Below are positions 60,619-64,000 of a DNA stretch of 64,000 bases, one piece after another. Position 1 is the first letter of the stretch; each line of letters starts with the position of its first letter. The stretch spans positions 434,001 to 498,000 of the forward strand of contig JAHUUJ010000001.1 of the NCBI GenBank assembly GCA_019218365.1, in the 5' to 3' direction. Below the pieces are notes generated by a model that was given only the letters and a program-made list of their open reading frames with translations, was not told the origin of the DNA and did not search any database. The translations under genes and the position numbers were made by a program. The DNA is from Actinomycetaceae bacterium TAE3-ERU4 (GTDB lineage Bacteria > Actinomycetota > Actinomycetes > Actinomycetales > Actinomycetaceae).

Positions 60619-63177
60619 ATGAGCACCGCACTGTACCGTCGTTATCGTCCGCAGACTTTTGAAGAAGTCATTGGTCAAGAGCACGTGACCGATCCCTTGC
60701 GTGCCGCGTTACGCGGCGGACGAGTAAACCACGCCTACTTATTCTCGGGTCCGCGCGGGTGCGGAAAAACCACCTCGGCGCGTATTTTGGCGCGCTGTCT
60801 AAACTGCGTAGAAGGTCCCACCGATACCCCGTGTGGCAAGTGTCCATCGTGCGTTGAATTGGCTACCGGCGGTCCTGGTTCTCTCGACGTGGTTGAAATT
60901 GACGCAGCCAGCCACAACGGTGTTGATGACGCCCGTGATTTGCGTGAGCGCGCTAGTTTCGCTCCCGTGCGCGATCGCTTTAAGGTCTTTATTCTGGACG
61001 AGGCTCACATGGTCACCAGTCAGGGATTCAACGCTTTGCTGAAGCTGGTTGAAGAACCTCCCGCGCACGTAAAGTTCGTATTTGCCACTACTGAACCTGA
61101 TAAGGTGCTGGGAACAATTAAGTCCCGTACCCACCACTATCCCTTCCGTCTGGTTCCCCCGGAAGTTATGCAGGGGTTCCTCGCTGATTTATGCGTAAAA
61201 GAAAAAATTTCCGTTGCCGAGGGGGTACTACCTCTGGTTATCCGCGCCGGCGGTGGATCGGTTCGTGACTCGCTTTCTGTTCTCGATCAGCTCATGGCCG
61301 GCGCGCAGGATGGGCAGGTTAGCTACCAGCGGGCCTCTGCGCTTTTGGGATATACCGACGAAGCTCTTTTGGAAACCGCGGTAGATTCGCTAGCAGCTTG
61401 TGACGGAGCCTCCACTTTCGAGCTGGTTGAACAGCTTATTGAATCTGGGCATGATCCCCGCAGATTTGTTGAAGATCTACTCCAGCGCCTACGCGATTTG
61501 GTAATTCTCGCCGTGGCGGGCGAGGGAGCAGACGGAATCTTCGCCTCGCTCCCACAAACACAGCTAGATGGAATGCGCCGTCAGGCTCACGCTTGGGGGC
61601 CGGCTGGATTGTCACGCGCCGCTGATTTAACCGCCGCGGCCCTAACCGGAATGGTGGGGGCAACCAGCCCACGTTTACAGCTCGAACTGTTGCTAGCCCG
61701 TATCCTTATTGCTCCCTCGCCTCAACCGAACGCGCCCGCGGCGCCGACTGCTCCTTCAGGTGCTAACGCTTCTAAACAACCGGCGGGAAAAGTTTCCCTC
61801 AACCCCGATGCTATGGAGGCTCGTGCTCGCGCGAAAGCGTTGATGGCGCAAAAGCAAGCAGAAAAAGAAGCAAAAAAACCGGCTCCAAGTACAGTTTCTA
61901 CCCCCGCTGTAGAACCGGCAGCAAAGCCGGAACAAAACTCCGAAACCGTGGTTGAAGAAACTTCGGCGCATTCTTCCGTTCCCGAGATACCTGCACAGGG
62001 TCCCGTATCTAAAACTCCCGTGCAGAGCGTGACAGCAGACCCGGAGCCGATTACTTCGCTAACCACACCGCAACAATCCCAATCCCCAAAGCAGGTTTCC
62101 GTGCAGGGGAGCGATCCAGGTGCGGAAATAAAGAAACGGTGGGAAGAAATCGTTACTGCTTTGGAGACAATCTCCCGAGTGGCTCACGTGATGGTTCAGC
62201 AAAATGTTCACCCCGGCCCCTACGCGCAAGGGCGCATGTACCTAATTACCGAAGCGGAAGGCCACGCGGCTGCGGTCAATAACCGCTATCTTGGGCACAT
62301 TACCGCTGCCGTTAAACAGGTAACGGGAAAAGAAATTGAACTTCGGGCGGCTACCGCAAACGAAATGACGCGTGAAGTTTCCAACCAACTCGGGCAGACC
62401 CCACAGGAGTCCGTTTCCGCCCCAAAAGCCCAGGCGCAGTCCACCCCGCTGAACCAGGCTCCCGATAACGAACAAAATCCTCCCACTCTGTCCACTCCAA
62501 AACTACGTGAAGAACGCGAAGCACCACTCCCTGAGCAACATGATTCCCCACAGAATAAACAGCTAAGAAATGAAGACGCTGTGCCAGGGAACCCGGAGAG
62601 CAAAGATTCCCTTGGGGAAAATCTACCGGAACAAGAAGACCCCTACGCTACCGGGTGGGGCCCAGTTGCCGTCCCCGGCGGTGGTCTACACCAGGAAAAA
62701 CAACTCCTGAACGGGCAAAACCAGGGAAATCCTGAGACTTTCCCGCAGGAGCAGACCCCGGCTTCTTTACGCCCAGCCACACTAAACTCGAATGTTTCGG
62801 TAAATCCGGTTGAGCCGCCCAAACAGACGGTTGCTTCACCAAACTGGGCAGAAGAAAATGAACCTCCCCTTCCAGACGACCCTGACGCTTTCTGCGACTT
62901 TGATGACGAGGACGAAAGTGTAAACGTCGAGCCCACTCCACAAGCAAAATCTGTCTCTAGTGTTCCTAGCTGGCAAGAAAAAATGATTAAGGCCCGTGAG
63001 AAGGCAGAAAATCGGCAGGTTGAAAAAGAAGCAGTTTTTAGTTTCGATGATGAAGAAATCTCGGTCGAATACGACGAGGATTACACCGGAGACCAGCAAA
63101 TCGCCGGTGTACAAATCGCCGCCGAAGTACTCGGGGCTACGATAATCGATGAAATAATCGAAACCAATCCCCGGTAA
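60619..63177 (+). CDS. dnaX: DNA polymerase III subunit gamma/tau
   Basis: 852 residues. YRRYRPQTFEEVIGQEHV opens the clamp-loader AAA+ domain; Walker A is GPRGCGKTTSARI near 40, a zinc site is formed by CLNC...CGKCPSC, Walker B is FILDEAH and sensor 1 FATTEPDK. The C-terminal half (from about residue 370) is long, low in complexity and rich in P, Q and E, with a DUF-like segment EIKKRWEEIVTALETISRVAHVM that corresponds to the tau-specific domain. The gene likely makes only the full-length tau or a frameshifted gamma; no slippage sequence was identified. Confidence 0.94.
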   Translation: MSTALYRRYRPQTFEEVIGQEHVTDPLRAALRGGRVNHAYLFSGPRGCGKTTSARILARCLNCVEGPTDTPCGKCPSCVELATGGPGSLDVVEIDAASHNGVDDARDLRERASFAPVRDRFKVFILDEAHMVTSQGFNALLKLVEEPPAHVKFVFATTEPDKVLGTIKSRTHHYPFRLVPPEVMQGFLADLCVKEKISVAEGVLPLVIRAGGGSVRDSLSVLDQLMAGAQDGQVSYQRASALLGYTDEALLETAVDSLAACDGASTFELVEQLIESGHDPRRFVEDLLQRLRDLVILAVAGEGADGIFASLPQTQLDGMRRQAHAWGPAGLSRAADLTAAALTGMVGATSPRLQLELLLARILIAPSPQPNAPAAPTAPSGANASKQPAGKVSLNPDAMEARARAKALMAQKQAEKEAKKPAPSTVSTPAVEPAAKPEQNSETVVEETSAHSSVPEIPAQGPVSKTPVQSVTADPEPITSLTTPQQSQSPKQVSVQGSDPGAEIKKRWEEIVTALETISRVAHVMVQQNVHPGPYAQGRMYLITEAEGHAAAVNNRYLGHITAAVKQVTGKEIELRAATANEMTREVSNQLGQTPQESVSAPKAQAQSTPLNQAPDNEQNPPTLSTPKLREEREAPLPEQHDSPQNKQLRNEDAVPGNPESKDSLGENLPEQEDPYATGWGPVAVPGGGLHQEKQLLNGQNQGNPETFPQEQTPASLRPATLNSNVSVNPVEPPKQTVASPNWAEENEPPLPDDPDAFCDFDDEDESVNVEPTPQAKSVSSVPSWQEKMIKAREKAENRQVEKEAVFSFDDEEISVEYDEDYTGDQQIAGVQIAAEVLGATIIDEIIETNPR

Positions 63178-63222
63178 TCGCAGGCGAAATCATAGCGAAA
63201 TAAACTAACCGAAAGCAAAACA

Positions 63223-64000
<778 letters not shown>

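Noticed and set aside
61722-62947. Several long antisense frames opposite the C-terminal half of dnaX
   Set aside because: They arise from the biased Pro/Gln/Glu-rich codons on the plus strand; they lack ribosome sites and family similarity.

Overview
The window comes from a low-to-moderate G+C actinobacterium, most likely of the Actinomycetaceae (Gleimia, Varibaculum, Mobiluncus or Actinomyces type). Reasons: actinobacterial marker families (DUF5926, DUF6286, the anchored-repeat ABC transporter, the Asp23/DUF2273/AmaP operon), a phosphoglucomutase and MurJ of actinobacterial style, frequent GTG/TTG starts, and a Cas9 closely resembling the Actinomyces naeslundii enzyme in size and in its zinc-binding HNH domain. 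The genus cannot be fixed from the sequence alone.

Layout. 1-12.1 kb: tail of an unknown gene, purB, a GalT-like protein, a five-gene Asp23 envelope-stress operon, an aldo/keto reductase, the very long helicase HrpA and an overlapping hydrolase. 12.2-18.4 kb: a membrane protein with a YtrA-type GntR regulator behind a palindromic promoter, nrdF, and a DesK/DesR-type two-component system with an ABC exporter. 18.4-26.3 kb: pgm, a lipoprotein overlapping murJ, and a divergent GATC-type (Sau3AI-like) restriction-modification pair. 26.2-37.7 kb: deoD, DUF5926, a glycosyltransferase, a PAP2 phosphatase, two tandem paralogous membrane proteins, a zinc/manganese-type anchored-repeat ABC transporter with a Zur-like operator, an HrtBA-like ABC exporter with a TGACAC palindrome, and a YgjP-like metallopeptidase.

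37.7-46.6 kb is the centrepiece: a complete type II-C CRISPR-Cas locus in the order tracrRNA, cas9, cas1, cas2, array. The array has 63 repeats (61 nearly perfect, 2 decayed) and 62 spacers of 27-28 nt. A strong promoter (TTGACA, 17 bp, TTTAAT) fires directly into the tracrRNA anti-repeat. Only a crRNA read from the minus strand can pair with it, through 16 contiguous base pairs including two G.U wobbles. The array is therefore read toward the cas genes, probably from an extended -10 promoter inside each repeat. A perfect 19-bp palindrome fills the gap between cas2 and the first repeat, leaving no room for a conventional leader. Two spacers are diverged versions of the same coding segment, and two spacers are tandemly duplicated at the old end.

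46.6-64 kb: a uracil/xanthine-type permease with a structured leader and short upstream ORF; a decayed stretch with two nonsense-interrupted genes; an arsenate-reductase-like protein without its catalytic cysteine; the threonine pathway (lysC and hom divergent from thrC and thrB) followed by an ACT-domain protein; a membrane nuclease-like EEP protein; PspC; tRNA-Ser(GGA); an ECF vitamin transporter whose two ATPases and EcfT are one polypeptide, with its S component; the SRP RNA; dnaX, recR and the start of asd.

Assignments rest on motifs and family knowledge read by eye; no database search or computation was run.
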